Part shown: positions 55,896-64,000 of the stretch, piece after piece
Layout: the number at the start of each line of letters is the position of its first letter
How positions within the stretch are numbered: position 1 is the first letter of the stretch
Assembly: GCF_028747805.1 (NCBI RefSeq)
Contig: NZ_CP114887.1
Location: 3,452,001-3,516,000 of the forward strand
DNA from: Solibacillus daqui
GTDB taxonomy: Bacteria > Bacillota > Bacilli > Bacillales_A > Planococcaceae
Direction: 5' to 3'
DNA length: 64,000 nucleotides
Translations under genes and position numbers: made by a program
The notes under the pieces: model-generated
What the model was told of the DNA's origin: nothing
What the model saw: the letters and a program-made list of their open reading frames with translations, nothing else
Databases searched by the model: none

Positions 55896-56800
55896 TGAGA
55901 AAAAAAATATTGGAAGTCAAAAATTTAAAGCAGCATTTCGGTCCGGTAAAAGAGCCGATTAAAGCAGTAGATGGCATTAGCTTTGAAGTATTTGAAGGCG
56001 AAACATTAGGGCTTGTAGGTGAATCTGGCTGTGGTAAATCCACGACTGGACGATCTATTATACGCCTTTATGATATTACAGATGGCGAGATATTGTTTAA
56101 TGGTAAAAACGTAAATTCCTATTCTTCTCGTAAGGAATCCATGCAATTCAATCGTGAAATGCAGATGATTTTCCAAGATCCATATGCGTCATTAAATCCA
56201 CGTATGACGGCTGGGGAAATTATTGCAGAAGGATTTGATATTCACGGACTATATAAAAATAAAAAGGAGCGGCAACAAAAAATTGGCGAACTCCTTGAAT
56301 CAGTTGGGCTCAACCGTGAACACGCCAATCGCTATGCACATGAATTTTCAGGTGGTCAGCGTCAACGTATTGGCATTGCACGTGCACTAAGCTTAAATCC
56401 TAGCTTCATTATTGCAGATGAACCCATTTCCGCACTAGATGTATCGATTCAAGCGCAAGTTGTTAACTTATTAAAACAGCTTCAAAAAGAGCGTGGTTTG
56501 ACGTATTTATTCATCGCCCACGACTTGTCGATGGTAAAATATATTTCTGACCGTATAGCTGTTATGTATCGAGGAAAAATTTTAGAGCTTGGCTTAGCTG
56601 ATGAAATTTATAATAATCCGATTCATCCATATACAAAATCATTGCTATCAGCTGTGCCTCAGCCAAACCCTGAATACGAGCGTAAACGTGTCCGTATTCC
56701 ATACAAGCATGAAGAAGCACCAACAAATGCAGAAGTACTAGAAGCACGTCCAGGTCACTTCGTCTTTGCAACAAAAGAACAACTCAGTAAATGGTTATAA
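55895..56800 (+). CDS. oppF: Oligopeptide ABC transporter ATPase OppF
   Basis: A 301-residue ATPase: Walker [14 protein letters not shown], signature [12 protein letters not shown], Walker [13 protein letters not shown] and H-loop FIAHDLSMV. Its ATG shares a base with the oppD stop (TAATG) behind AGGAGG. Last gene of the operon. The heterodimer OppDF powers uptake. The C-terminal extension is short but complete (ending in the KEQLSKWL region). Confidence 0.93.
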   Translation: MRKKILEVKNLKQHFGPVKEPIKAVDGISFEVFEGETLGLVGESGCGKSTTGRSIIRLYDITDGEILFNGKNVNSYSSRKESMQFNREMQMIFQDPYASLNPRMTAGEIIAEGFDIHGLYKNKKERQQKIGELLESVGLNREHANRYAHEFSGGQRQRIGIARALSLNPSFIIADEPISALDVSIQAQVVNLLKQLQKERGLTYLFIAHDLSMVKYISDRIAVMYRGKILELGLADEIYNNPIHPYTKSLLSAVPQPNPEYERKRVRIPYKHEEAPTNAEVLEARPGHFVFATKEQLSKWL

Positions 56801-56810
56801 AGTGAAACTT

Positions 56811-56935
56811 AGCTCGTTGGGGTTTCTTCATCCCCACCGAGCATTAACTTTCACCAATCGGGCTTTTACAGACAGTGGATAGTCCACTACTTGGCTGTCT
56901 CCTGACGCTTGCCAGTTTGAAGTGGGTATAATACT
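56811..56935 (+). repeat. Structured element after the opp operon
   Basis: Two hairpins: GCTCGTTGGGG/CCCCACCGAGC (one mismatch) and AGACAG/CTGTCT enclosing AGTGGA-TAG-TCCACT. A GTGAAA/TTTCAC pair frames the first. There is no U-tract, so it is not a plain terminator. It may be an interspersed repeat or structured 3' UTR. The remaining 250 bases to the next gene show only a hairpin pairing AAAAATGCAGT with ACTGCATTTTTG at about 56982-57027. Confidence 0.5.
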
Positions 56936-57187
56936 GTCCCTTAATACAAGATAAATGAATCTATTTTTTAAGTAGCACTATAAAAATGCAGTCAATTTGA
57001 TATTCATCAAAGTTACTGCATTTTTGTTTTAATTTCTCAATGGCGTGCGTAATACCAGTAAAATATCCCCAGAATCCATAAAGTTTTGCTTTCATTAATA
57101 TTTTTTAATTTAAAATTTTTATCGCATTAAAATGAGCACTTTTTGGACACACTAAGTATCAAGAATGATTCGAAGGTGGGGATTTAA

Positions 57188-57418
57188 ATGCCAATCGTTG
57201 AAGTAAAATGTACAGTAGAAAATTGTTTTTACCATGAGCCCAGGAATATTTGTGGCGCGGAAAAAATTGAAATTCATGCAGATGTTAGAGGAAAACAGCA
57301 TCAGCAAACTGAGTTTTCGACTGATTTTGATGCACATACAAAAAGTGTAGCCGCGCATTCAAAGGACACATGCTGTAAAACATTCATTTCGAAAAATGAC
57401 AAAAGAACGAACGCATAA
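57188..57418 (+). CDS. DUF1540 domain protein
   Basis: A 76-residue Cys-rich protein of the DUF1540 type: VKCTVENCFYHE, NICGAEKIEIH and a closing DTCCKTF, the usual C..NC.Y...N.C.A..I pattern. Four or more cysteines suggest metal or cluster binding. Function unknown; often expressed in sporulation. ATG 57188 follows AAGGTGGGG. Its stop codon lies in the loop region of its terminator. Confidence 0.85.
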   Translation: MPIVEVKCTVENCFYHEPRNICGAEKIEIHADVRGKQHQQTEFSTDFDAHTKSVAAHSKDTCCKTFISKNDKRTNA

Positions 57419-57437
57419 TCTGCGTTCGTTTTTTTTT
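57406..57437 (+). terminator. Terminator of the DUF1540 gene
   Basis: AACGAACGCA and TGCGTTCGTT, loop TAATC containing the stop, then seven more T. Confidence 0.85.
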
Positions 57438-57444
57438 CATTGAG

Positions 57445-57657
57445 TTAGCGTGGTCCGTCACGGTCTAAGTGAATCATATTCGGAATCTGATTGAGTACAA
57501 AATCGTTACTGTCTATTTTTGCATTAGACTTTAAAGGTTCGAGTGGAATTTCATCAACCGTGTGCACTTCTCGTGCCTTTTCAATTAATGCCTCGGCATC
57601 ATTATGAGAAAAGCCTAACGTCTCATGAATAATTTTCACTTTTTTTTGGTGTTCCAT
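57445..57657 (-). CDS. Small hypothetical protein (70 residues)
   Basis: MEHQKKVKIIHETLGFSHND begins a mostly helical first half, followed by an acidic/hydrophobic second half ending in LDRDGPR. ATG 57657 follows GAGGAGG by eight bases. No family recognised. It is convergent with the DUF1540 gene and divergent from the yjcZ-type gene. Confidence 0.6.
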   Translation of the reverse strand: MEHQKKVKIIHETLGFSHNDAEALIEKAREVHTVDEIPLEPLKSNAKIDSNDFVLNQIPNMIHLDRDGPR

Positions 57658-57835
57658 CAAGCACACCTCCTCTTCAGTAGCTTGTGCGAGAGCAGAACTT
57701 TTATGTAAATAAATCTAAAACCCATCCTTATATTCAAAATTTATAAAAAAACTACACACTTCTAATACAAATATCCATACTTTTTTAATTTCCTTACATA
57801 TTCTGAACTAATCCTATACAAAGGAGTGATACACT

Positions 57836-57964
57836 ATGGGTTCAGCAGGATATGGTTATGGTGGTAATAGTGGTTATGGTAATGGGTCAGGTTTCGTTTT
57901 AATTGTGGTACTGTTCATCCTATTAATTATCGTTGGTGCTTCTTTCTACAGTGGGGGCTATTAA
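57836..57964 (+). CDS. YjcZ-type sporulation protein (42 residues)
   Basis: A short Gly/Tyr-rich N-terminus ([17 protein letters not shown]) followed by one hydrophobic helix ([19 protein letters not shown]) and GGY at the end, the standard YjcZ/YjcM-like sporulation-protein layout. ATG 57836 follows AAAGGAGTG. Expected in the spore coat or forespore membrane. Too short for usual ORF cut-offs. Confidence 0.85.
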   Translation: MGSAGYGYGGNSGYGNGSGFVLIVVLFILLIIVGASFYSGGY

Positions 57965-58022
57965 TACCACTTGGTAGATAAAGCTTTCTATGTATATTGA
58001 AAGCAACTTTATAATGAAATCT

Positions 58023-58058
58023 TCCCTTCACTCTTGAGCTTCTATAGAAGTGAAGGGA
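58023..58058 (+). terminator. Terminator of the yjcZ-type gene
   Basis: TCCCTTCACT and AGTGAAGGGA pair; a short T-rich tail (TATTTC) and, beyond, TTTTTTTC. Confidence 0.7.
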
Positions 58059-58108
58059 TATTTCAATTTTTTTCAAAGCGTTATAAGCTATTTCAATTCT
58101 CACATAAA

Positions 58109-58306
58109 TTAGTAATTATTTTTTTTAGTGCTGTCTTTTACTACATTTACGTCTAGTGGTTCTGCCGCAATTTCTTCTTTTGCCTTTGCCCTTGGTCCTT
58201 GGGCAAGTGCTGCCAACATTTCATTATAAGAAGGGCCAGATGAGGCATTTAATCGCTTAACTTCTTCAATATTTGTTCCTGCTTTTGTGTACTTTTTTCC
58301 TTCCAT
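58109..58306 (-). CDS. Gamma-type SASP-like small protein
   Basis: A 65-residue basic protein whose start, KYTKAGTNIEEVKRLNASSG, resembles the repeat unit of gamma-type small acid-soluble spore proteins (AGTNxQEVKxxNAxSG). The second half (ALAQGPRAKAKEEIAAEPLD) does not match the usual second repeat, so it is a divergent or single-repeat form. ATG 58306 follows GGGAGGTG. Gamma SASPs are amino-acid stores in spores. Assignment is moderate. Confidence 0.6.
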   Translation of the reverse strand: MEGKKYTKAGTNIEEVKRLNASSGPSYNEMLAALAQGPRAKAKEEIAAEPLDVNVVKDSTKKNNY

Positions 58307-58432
58307 TTATACACCTCCCTTTCAATTAGCATGTACGGGAGTGGATCGATTATGTTAGAAAACACAAATTTCGCATAAATTATACGAGTTGCTTTTTTTA
58401 TGTGGATTCCATTGGTAGTTACATTTAGGCGA

Positions 58433-59695
58433 CTACCTATTCGTTCTTAGTTTTATGTGACTTTCCTTATAGAAGATAATCCCTATTATGCCCATCATAG
58501 AAAAAATAACGGGCGTGATGAAGCCATAATAGTAACCGTCCGTTATATTTCCTGTAGTTCCATGAAAATATTCCAATATATAACCGTAAAAGATCGGCAG
58601 CAGTACAGCACTTAAAAAGCCACCTGTATTTACAAACCCAGAAACAATGCCATTTTCTTTAACTGAAAAAGATTGACGAACCGCTGCAAAAGATAATGCA
58701 CTTGCCCCATATCCATAGCCAATAATAAAAAATAGGATACTAAGCAATACCAGTGACGGATGCCCTTTAAATAATAAGAATGTACACCAACTCAATAAAA
58801 CCGTACTATGAACAACAATGTAAGGTTTTTTAATTGTTTCTAACCGGCTTGAAAGCCAACTTGTTAATGGTGCTCCAATAAGTGCTCCGATAAGACCAAG
58901 CATTATTAACTGGCTCGCCTCTGAACTTGTCATTTCATACAAATCCGTCATATATGGTACTGCCCATGAGCTAATGAACCCCACATACCCGCCGACAACC
59001 CCGAAATGACAAAAAAATAGTGCCCATGATTGACGATTTGAAAACACATTTCTGACGATAACAAGTGTTTTATCTCGTTGTACCATTTCTTTATTAATAA
59101 TCGGTTCTTCTTCAAATCGGTGTTTTGTATTTTTTATAAGTACAAAATAAAGAAAGACACCACAAAAGCATAATAATAACCCTACTGAAAAAAATGTAGC
59201 TCTCCATCCATATAAACTAATCCATGTAGAGTAAGGCACTGTCGCTAATAAAAAGCCAAGACTCCCTGTCATCCCCGCAAAGCCTACTAATCGAACGAAT
59301 TCTTTTTTCTGAAACCACGTTGCTAAAATTAACATCATATTAACCCATATCGTTGCATCCCCTACCCCTGTGAGGATTCTTGCAAAAAACAGGATCAATT
59401 CATGGGTACCCAAACTATAAATAATTGTCCCAAATCCTGTAAGTGTAGCCCCAATAATCAGAAAAAAATTCGGTCCAAAACGATCCGCTAAAATCCCCAT
59501 TGGAACTTGCAAACTTGTATATACAAAAAATTGTATACTCATCAATAAGCCAATTTCAGAAGTAGTTAAACCGAAATCTTCCATTAAGTTATTCGTAATT
59601 AATCCCGGAGCCGTTCGTTGACTTGCCATTAATAAGTATGTGAGTAGCACCGAAACAAATACAATCCATCGGTATCGACTTTTTTGTTTTTCCAC
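58433..59695 (-). CDS. MFS transporter (anion:cation symporter/nitrate-like subgroup)
   Basis: A 420-residue protein with 12 predicted helices. It has VPMGILADRFGPN in loop 2-3 (MFS signature region) and GVGDATIWVNMMLILATWF in helix 4-5. Substrate not inferable. GTG 59695 is used, ten bases after AGGAG; a longer frame to 59776 has no binding site and adds a non-homologous basic tail. It is a single gene, flanked by AT-rich DNA on both sides. Confidence 0.8.
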   Translation of the reverse strand: MEKQKSRYRWIVFVSVLLTYLLMASQRTAPGLITNNLMEDFGLTTSEIGLLMSIQFFVYTSLQVPMGILADRFGPNFFLIIGATLTGFGTIIYSLGTHELILFFARILTGVGDATIWVNMMLILATWFQKKEFVRLVGFAGMTGSLGFLLATVPYSTWISLYGWRATFFSVGLLLCFCGVFLYFVLIKNTKHRFEEEPIINKEMVQRDKTLVIVRNVFSNRQSWALFFCHFGVVGGYVGFISSWAVPYMTDLYEMTSSEASQLIMLGLIGALIGAPLTSWLSSRLETIKKPYIVVHSTVLLSWCTFLLFKGHPSLVLLSILFFIIGYGYGASALSFAAVRQSFSVKENGIVSGFVNTGGFLSAVLLPIFYGYILEYFHGTTGNITDGYYYGFITPVIFSMMGIIGIIFYKESHIKLRTNR

Positions 59696-59885
59696 TTGTT
59701 TCTTACTCCTATTTATTTTTAATTTCCATGTGTTATTTAATATTTTATTTCCAAACCATTTATACCTGATTACCACTACTTTTTAAATTCATTTCATATT
59801 CGGTTTTCTATTACATATACATATCTATATCCATGGAAAAAATTCTTCACGTTTTTCCAGTATTTAATCCGACAAATTTAAAGGG

Positions 59886-60515
59886 ATGGGGAGCATTATT
59901 CAAATAAATCCAGTCCATATAAACACATGTTGTTTAAACAATGGGACGAGACAGATTGTGTATTATCCACAAGTGACTTTCCTTGAGAATTATTTATGGG
60001 AACATCGCATGAATCATGCTATTTATGAGCAAGTGAAGGATCTTATTTCACTACAAACAGGGAATATGCCAACTACAGTTGATGAAATGTTAGGATTTTA
60101 TGAAATAAAAAATAACCAGCGGCAATTGCTCAGTTTATCTCTTACCAATTACACATATCATAAGCAGGCTGCACATGGGATGACGTATATCAAATCGCTT
60201 ACTTTTGATTTTGATAATGAAGAAATTTGTCAATTAAACGATTTATTTACACCTGGTGCTAATTATGTCCAACGAATTTCTGAACTTGTTGAATTACAAA
60301 TTATTCAGCGAGATATTCCTTTACTAGGTGAATTTACGGGAATTCGACCAGATCAAGATTTTTATATTGCAGATAAATCGCTCGTAATTTATTTTCAATT
60401 ATATGAAATTACGCCCTATGTGGTGGGGTTACCTATGTTTCCTATTTCTGTTTTTGATTTAGTGGATATTATTGATGAACAGAGTCCTCTAAGTAGAATG
60501 GCCGTTAACAACTAA
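59886..60515 (+). CDS. DUF3298 (RsiV-like) domain protein without membrane anchor
   Basis: A 209-residue protein: VYYPQVTF near residue 27 begins the N-terminal part, and SLTFDFDNEEICQLNDLFTPG and YFQLYEITPYVVGLP are the core of DUF3298, the domain found in the extracytoplasmic part of anti-sigma RsiV. No signal peptide or helix is visible, so the domain appears free in the cytoplasm. ATG 59886 directly follows AAAGGG, an awkward distance, so the true start may be a nearby weak codon. Confidence 0.75.
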   Translation: MGSIIQINPVHINTCCLNNGTRQIVYYPQVTFLENYLWEHRMNHAIYEQVKDLISLQTGNMPTTVDEMLGFYEIKNNQRQLLSLSLTNYTYHKQAAHGMTYIKSLTFDFDNEEICQLNDLFTPGANYVQRISELVELQIIQRDIPLLGEFTGIRPDQDFYIADKSLVIYFQLYEITPYVVGLPMFPISVFDLVDIIDEQSPLSRMAVNN

Positions 60516-60523
60516 CACATAAA

Positions 60524-60572
60524 AGACCCATGCTTAAAGAAAATTACACTCTTGCATGGGCTTCTCTGTTTT
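60524..60572 (+). terminator. Terminator of the DUF3298 gene
   Basis: GACCCATGC and GCATGGGCTTC pair, followed by TCTGTTTTA. Confidence 0.65.
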
Positions 60573-60581
60573 ATTCGTGTA

Positions 60582-60650
60582 TTAATGTTCATCAATATGC
60601 GGTGGTTGAACTGGGTGTGCATTTTCGATAACACGATACGCAATCTCCCA
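60582..60650 (-). pseudogene. Possible C-terminal gene remnant
   Basis: On minus a 22-codon open stretch reads WEIAYRVIENAHPVQPPHID and ends EH-stop, with an in-frame TAA directly upstream and no start. The sequence is protein-like but I do not recognise it. It could be the decayed tail of a lost gene next to the IT-type transporter, or chance. Confidence 0.3.
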
Positions 60651-60731
60651 TTAACAGCGACATTAGATCGTTATGGTAGATTAATGCTTCAGTTACATAG
60701 CCGAATATAGGTGTTCATCTTTGATAAGCTG

Positions 60732-62123
60732 CTAAATAATAAATACAGCTACAATAGTCGTTACAATTAAACCAACGACAACGGGTACAAGATTTCTCCG
60801 TGCAAGCTCAAATGGACTAACATTACAAATCGCTGCTGCTGGGATAAGTGCCCAAGGAATTAATGTACCGCCACCCACCCAAATCGCAGCAATTTGACCA
60901 AGTGCCGTTAATGTTGCCGTCCCTTCACCAATTGCTGTACCAAACAAGCTTCCAATAGAACCAACTAATGAAATTCCCGAAAACCCAGATCCATCAAGAC
61001 CTGTAATTGCTCCAACTCCCGTTAATGTGACAACTGCGACTTCTGTTGTAAGTGGCACAATAGAAGCTAGTGCAACACCGAGGTCATTTACAATACCATG
61101 CGAGCTTGATGGTAAATAATCGCCGATGATTGTAAGGAAGCCCGAATCACCTAAATAGAAGAATGCCGCAATTGGAATGACCGGCCCAAATACTTTAAAG
61201 CCAAACTGAAAGCCATTGATAAAGTAACTCGTCGTTTGATCTAACCCTTTCTTTTTATAGGCAATGATACAAAGTAAAAGTAGAATAAATACGGAAGTGC
61301 CCCCTACTAAAGCAGTTGCATCCCCACCTTGCAAATCAAATAACGCCATCGCAACAACATCTAAAATGAACGCAGCCGGAATTAAAACGGCAAAGAATTT
61401 TTTTTGCTTCATTGTTAGTAAATCCTCTGTCGTTTCTTGCTCCGTGCCATTATCATACGTACCTACTAATTCTAGTTTGCCTTTTTTCATATCACGTTTT
61501 AATAAATAAAAAGCAACAATTGTTGTTACAACCCCCATTGTAATAACAAGCGGGATACTCGCTGTAACAACATCCCCGACAGGAATTCCAGCTGCATCCG
61601 CTGTTAATTTTGGTGCACCCTGAATAACAAAATCAGAAGACAAAGCTATGCCATGACCAAATAAGTTCATTGCCATTGCAACACCAAGTGCGGGAAGTCC
61701 AGCACGAATCGCAACAGGCAATAACACCGCCCCTAGTAATGCTACGGCCGGTGAAGGCCAGAAAAACCAAGAAATAATCATCATTAATAGTCCAATTGTC
61801 CAAAAGCCGAGCGTCGGATTTTTAATGATTTTTGTAAAGGGGGCAACCATTACTTCATTAATACCGGTTTTAGTTAATACACGGCTCATCGCAACGATTA
61901 TGGAAATGATTAAAATAGTAGATAATAACTCTGTAATGGCATAAATAAAGCTATTAAATATACTACTAATAGAGGAAGTAAAATTTCCTGTCGCCACAAT
62001 TGCGATAACGAAAATACCTAATATGCTAATCAATGTTGTATCAAGACGCCTTACCATGAAAAAAATGATGAGCAATATAAATAAGACATAGATCCAATGC
62101 AAGACTGTTAATTCAATCCCCAT
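60732..62123 (-). CDS. Putative IT-superfamily anion/organic-acid permease
   Basis: A 463-residue membrane protein with about 11-12 helices, two repeated halves and re-entrant-type loops (FFWPSPAVALLGAVLLP; GSGFSGISLVGSIGSLFG), as in GntP/DcuC/CitM-type ion transporters. Substrate unknown; a gluconate or dicarboxylate would be typical. ATG 62123 is used, six bases after GAGG. Longer frames add ten residues without a site. Single gene. Confidence 0.65.
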   Translation of the reverse strand: MGIELTVLHWIYVLFILLIIFFMVRRLDTTLISILGIFVIAIVATGNFTSSISSIFNSFIYAITELLSTILIISIIVAMSRVLTKTGINEVMVAPFTKIIKNPTLGFWTIGLLMMIISWFFWPSPAVALLGAVLLPVAIRAGLPALGVAMAMNLFGHGIALSSDFVIQGAPKLTADAAGIPVGDVVTASIPLVITMGVVTTIVAFYLLKRDMKKGKLELVGTYDNGTEQETTEDLLTMKQKKFFAVLIPAAFILDVVAMALFDLQGGDATALVGGTSVFILLLLCIIAYKKKGLDQTTSYFINGFQFGFKVFGPVIPIAAFFYLGDSGFLTIIGDYLPSSSHGIVNDLGVALASIVPLTTEVAVVTLTGVGAITGLDGSGFSGISLVGSIGSLFGTAIGEGTATLTALGQIAAIWVGGGTLIPWALIPAAAICNVSPFELARRNLVPVVVGLIVTTIVAVFII

Positions 62124-62335
62124 ACACTGCCTCACTCCCTTTTTGTTTAGCATATGGAGGGCATAGATAGATGGTGAGCGCCTATTAGCAATTAATATTT
62201 TTTTAGAATTTAATGAATTCGCCTATTTTTTATTAATTTCGTATTGATTGGTTAAAAAGGGATATTCATAATATTTTTGTTCTAAATAGGCGAATTTTAT
62301 CTTACAGTATAAAAAAGCATTTAAGGAGAGAACAA

Positions 62336-63220
62336 ATGATTGTAGATGGCGTGTTCTCTGGTGGTGGTATTAAAGGATTTGCTTATGTAGGAGCATTACA
62401 AGTGCTTGAAGAACGTGGAATACAATTTAGGCGTGTGGCCGGTACTAGTGCTGGTGCCATTTTAGCCGCTTTCATTGCTGCAGGTTATAATGCTCAGGAA
62501 CTAGAGGAAGTTTTTGATGAATTAAACTTGAATGTATTGCTCGACCCACCGAAAATCTGTATCGGTATGCCCTTTTTAAAATGGGTTAATTTATACGTAC
62601 GTTTTGGAATGTATCGCGGAAAGACTCTTGAAAAATGGTTTTATCAAAAATTAGCTTCAAAAGGAATTTATTCATTTGGAGATTTGCCTGAAGGGTCATT
62701 AAAACTCCTTGCTTCAGATTTAACAAACGGGAGAATAGTGGTGTTGCCAGATGATTTAAAGCATTATGGCATTAATGCACGTACATTCCCTATTTCTAAT
62801 GCATTACGTATGAGCTGTGGTCTTCCCTTTTTCTTTGAGCCAGTTTATTTAAAAAATGGAACAAGCGAAAGTGTTATTGTGGATGGTGGCGTATTGAGCA
62901 ATTTTCCTCTTTGGATTTTTGATAATGGGAATCAAAAAAGACCTGTTCTTGGATTAAAGCTAAGTAGTGCAAATGAAGAAATGGCGCCACGTGAAATCGA
63001 TAATGGTATTCAGCTATTTGAAGCATTGTTTGCTACAATGCAGAATGCACATGATAATCGCTATATTGCTCGGCGACATGAAAAAAATATTATTTTTATC
63101 CCGGTAGAAAAATTTAGCGCCACTCAATTTGATATTGATGAGGAGACAAAACAAAAATTAATGAGTATTGGTAAAGAACGCACCATTCAATTCTTAAAAA
63201 CATGGTCACCCGTTTGGTAG
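62336..63220 (+). CDS. Patatin-like phospholipase
   Basis: A 294-residue patatin-fold lipid acyl hydrolase with the oxyanion hole GGGIKGFAYVGAL (residues 9-21), nucleophile G-T-S-A-G (VAGTSAGAI) and catalytic Asp in VDGGVLSNFP. Standalone cytoplasmic form like bacterial RssA/YlbK-type proteins; no signal peptide. Function unknown, probably lipid turnover. ATG 62336 follows AAGGAGAG. Single gene with terminator. Confidence 0.88.
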   Translation: MIVDGVFSGGGIKGFAYVGALQVLEERGIQFRRVAGTSAGAILAAFIAAGYNAQELEEVFDELNLNVLLDPPKICIGMPFLKWVNLYVRFGMYRGKTLEKWFYQKLASKGIYSFGDLPEGSLKLLASDLTNGRIVVLPDDLKHYGINARTFPISNALRMSCGLPFFFEPVYLKNGTSESVIVDGGVLSNFPLWIFDNGNQKRPVLGLKLSSANEEMAPREIDNGIQLFEALFATMQNAHDNRYIARRHEKNIIFIPVEKFSATQFDIDEETKQKLMSIGKERTIQFLKTWSPVW

Positions 63221-63245
63221 CGTATTTTGCCCCTTATAGAAATAC

Positions 63246-63288
63246 AAGAAGCCTTCATAAAAGTGAAATCCCTTTATGAAGGCTTCTT
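63246..63288 (+). terminator. Terminator of the patatin gene
   Basis: AAGAAGCCTTCATAAA and TTTATGAAGGCTTCTT are perfectly complementary over 16 bp; tail ACGCTTATT. Could also serve the minus gene. Confidence 0.75.
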
Positions 63289-63410
63289 ACGCTTATTCCT
63301 AACTTTACAACTGTCTAGACTTCGCAACATTTCTCAATAGTTTGTTATGGAAACTAACCTCCGATTGTCCATTTACTTAAGATTTTTGGTGCTTATTCTT
63401 TGACCAGTTC

Positions 63411-63647
63411 TTATGCTTTTCCTTTCTTACCTTTTCCAATTTCCTCTTTTATTTCTTCTTTTAGTTCCTCAATTGATTGTTTACGTCGCTCATTTTGCTC
63501 ATTTATTATTTCTCGCTGTATACCGTCTGTAAACTCTTTGCCAATTTCCGCTTCCATAAGATTTCTTTCGGTATTTTGCACAATTTCACGTATTCGATTT
63601 ACATTACTCGTTTTATCATCTTGTTTCGGGTACTTTGAATTAGACAT
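63411..63647 (-). CDS. tlp: Small acid-soluble spore protein Tlp
   Basis: A 78-residue hydrophilic protein: PKQDDKTSNVNRIREIVQNT near the start, then EAEIGKEF and NEQNERRKQSIEELKEEIKE, which matches Tlp's conserved order (PDDRSDNVEKLQDMVQNT..NERR..SIEAF). Spore core protein of minor class, made in the forespore. ATG 63647 follows AGGAGGAG. The C-terminal KGKKGKA tail is species-specific. Confidence 0.88.
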   Translation of the reverse strand: MSNSKYPKQDDKTSNVNRIREIVQNTERNLMEAEIGKEFTDGIQREIINEQNERRKQSIEELKEEIKEEIGKGKKGKA

Positions 63648-63741
63648 ATTCTCCTCCTAAGTTATTGTAGATTAAACTTAGTGTGGTTTTTTTATTTGTT
63701 CCTATGTGCTCCACTAATAAATTTTAAAAATTGGCTATCCA

Positions 63742-64000
63742 TTATTCAGTAGCTAAAGCTGTAATAACAGCTCCAATAGCTTGGATCCATCCACCAATTG
63801 CATTCATGACAGTCCCCTCTTCGGTATCCGTGTTAGCAAAAACTTGAATGACATTCCCTATTAATTGAATGATATTCCCTGTATTTTCAATTGTCTCTAA
63901 TAACGTTAACTGTCCCGATGTTTGAATGGTCATACCCATTCCTACTATTTGGAGAAGATCTCCTTGTTTTTGTAGGAGCTCACCTGATTGCTCATTGTTA
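63742..64000 (-). CDS. Repetitive DUF6944-like protein, C-terminal part
   Basis: The frame is open to the window edge, so the gene continues beyond; the ATG at 63939 is internal because coding sequence (ELLQKQGDLLQIVG) precedes it. The visible 85 residues are a chain of short repeats of the type G-[NDG]-x-[IL]-Q-x-[IV]-G (GDLLQIVG, GNIIQLIGNVIQVF, GGWIQAIGAVI). This matches my recollection of DUF6944 family repetitive proteins of bacilli, function unknown. Confidence 0.7.
   Translation of the reverse strand, partial: NNEQSGELLQKQGDLLQIVGMGMTIQTSGQLTLLETIENTGNIIQLIGNVIQVFANTDTEEGTVMNAIGGWIQAIGAVITALATE

Overview
The window is AT-rich, gene-dense DNA from a spore-forming, flagellated, low-GC Gram-positive. 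Protein families (PdaA, SE1561, DUF1128, gamma-SASP-like, Tlp, YjcZ, DUF1540, HemAT-like receptor) and AAGGAGG ribosome binding sites point to Bacillales, most likely Planococcaceae near Solibacillus or Lysinibacillus. The placement is an inference from protein character, not a database match. I see no rRNA, tRNA, CRISPR array, prophage or IS transposase; most of the window is ordinary chromosome.

Layout. 0-8 kb: spore-cortex deacetylase pdaA, rRNA methyltransferase rlmCD, two sigma/anti-sigma pairs, bdhA and a glyoxalase-like gene. 8-16 kb: MFS exporter, SE1561 protein, class I fumarase, cystine symporter tcyP, and a ZosA-like P-type ATPase behind PerR/Fur-like boxes. 16-25.6 kb: YihY and YtxH proteins, pseudouridine catabolism (psuK-psuG), motA-motB, an AmpS peptidase, a small possibly Fur-controlled membrane protein, carbonic anhydrase, an acetyltransferase and PPK2. 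25.7-37.8 kb: map, a decayed membrane gene, thiT under a TPP riboswitch, sbcDC with a LexA-like box, a GDSL esterase, a second AmpS, a DECD-box helicase and a thiolase. 38-43.3 kb: a five-gene sugar-uptake operon (binding protein, two permeases, cytoplasmic AmiE-like serine hydrolase, BadF/MurK-like kinase), read here as cell-wall amino-sugar or muropeptide salvage. 43.6-48.6 kb: the accessory-looking part, with three copies of a structured repeat around a phosphoesterase and a globin-coupled chemoreceptor, then a radical SAM/SPASM gene and two GC-rich palindromic elements. 48.6-64 kb: DUF1456 protein, catalase, an oppABCDF operon, a run of small spore-type genes, MFS and IT-type transporters, patatin, tlp and the truncated end of a repetitive protein.

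The most interesting structure is a GC-rich interspersed repeat (17.1 kb on minus; 43.6, 44.6 and 46.6 kb on plus; a possible lone module at 28.6 kb). Each full copy carries two successive modules of the same design: an outer stem, GTT, an inner stem closed by CGA, a GTCNTTA-like linker, then the outer stem's partner. The stem sequences differ between the modules while pairing is kept, and one closing pair changes T-A to C-G between copies. That is the signature of a selected RNA or single-stranded DNA fold. Other regulatory structure: a consensus promoter at psuK with twin operators, a LexA-like box inside a long hairpin before sbcD, a 22-codon ORF with an ideal Shine-Dalgarno but an ACG start between 9.4 and 9.6 kb, and a set of related terminator hairpins reused at five loci.

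Starts were moved from the longest ORF to the codon best placed behind a ribosome binding site; these choices are given per gene. All family names rest on recognising motifs by eye.
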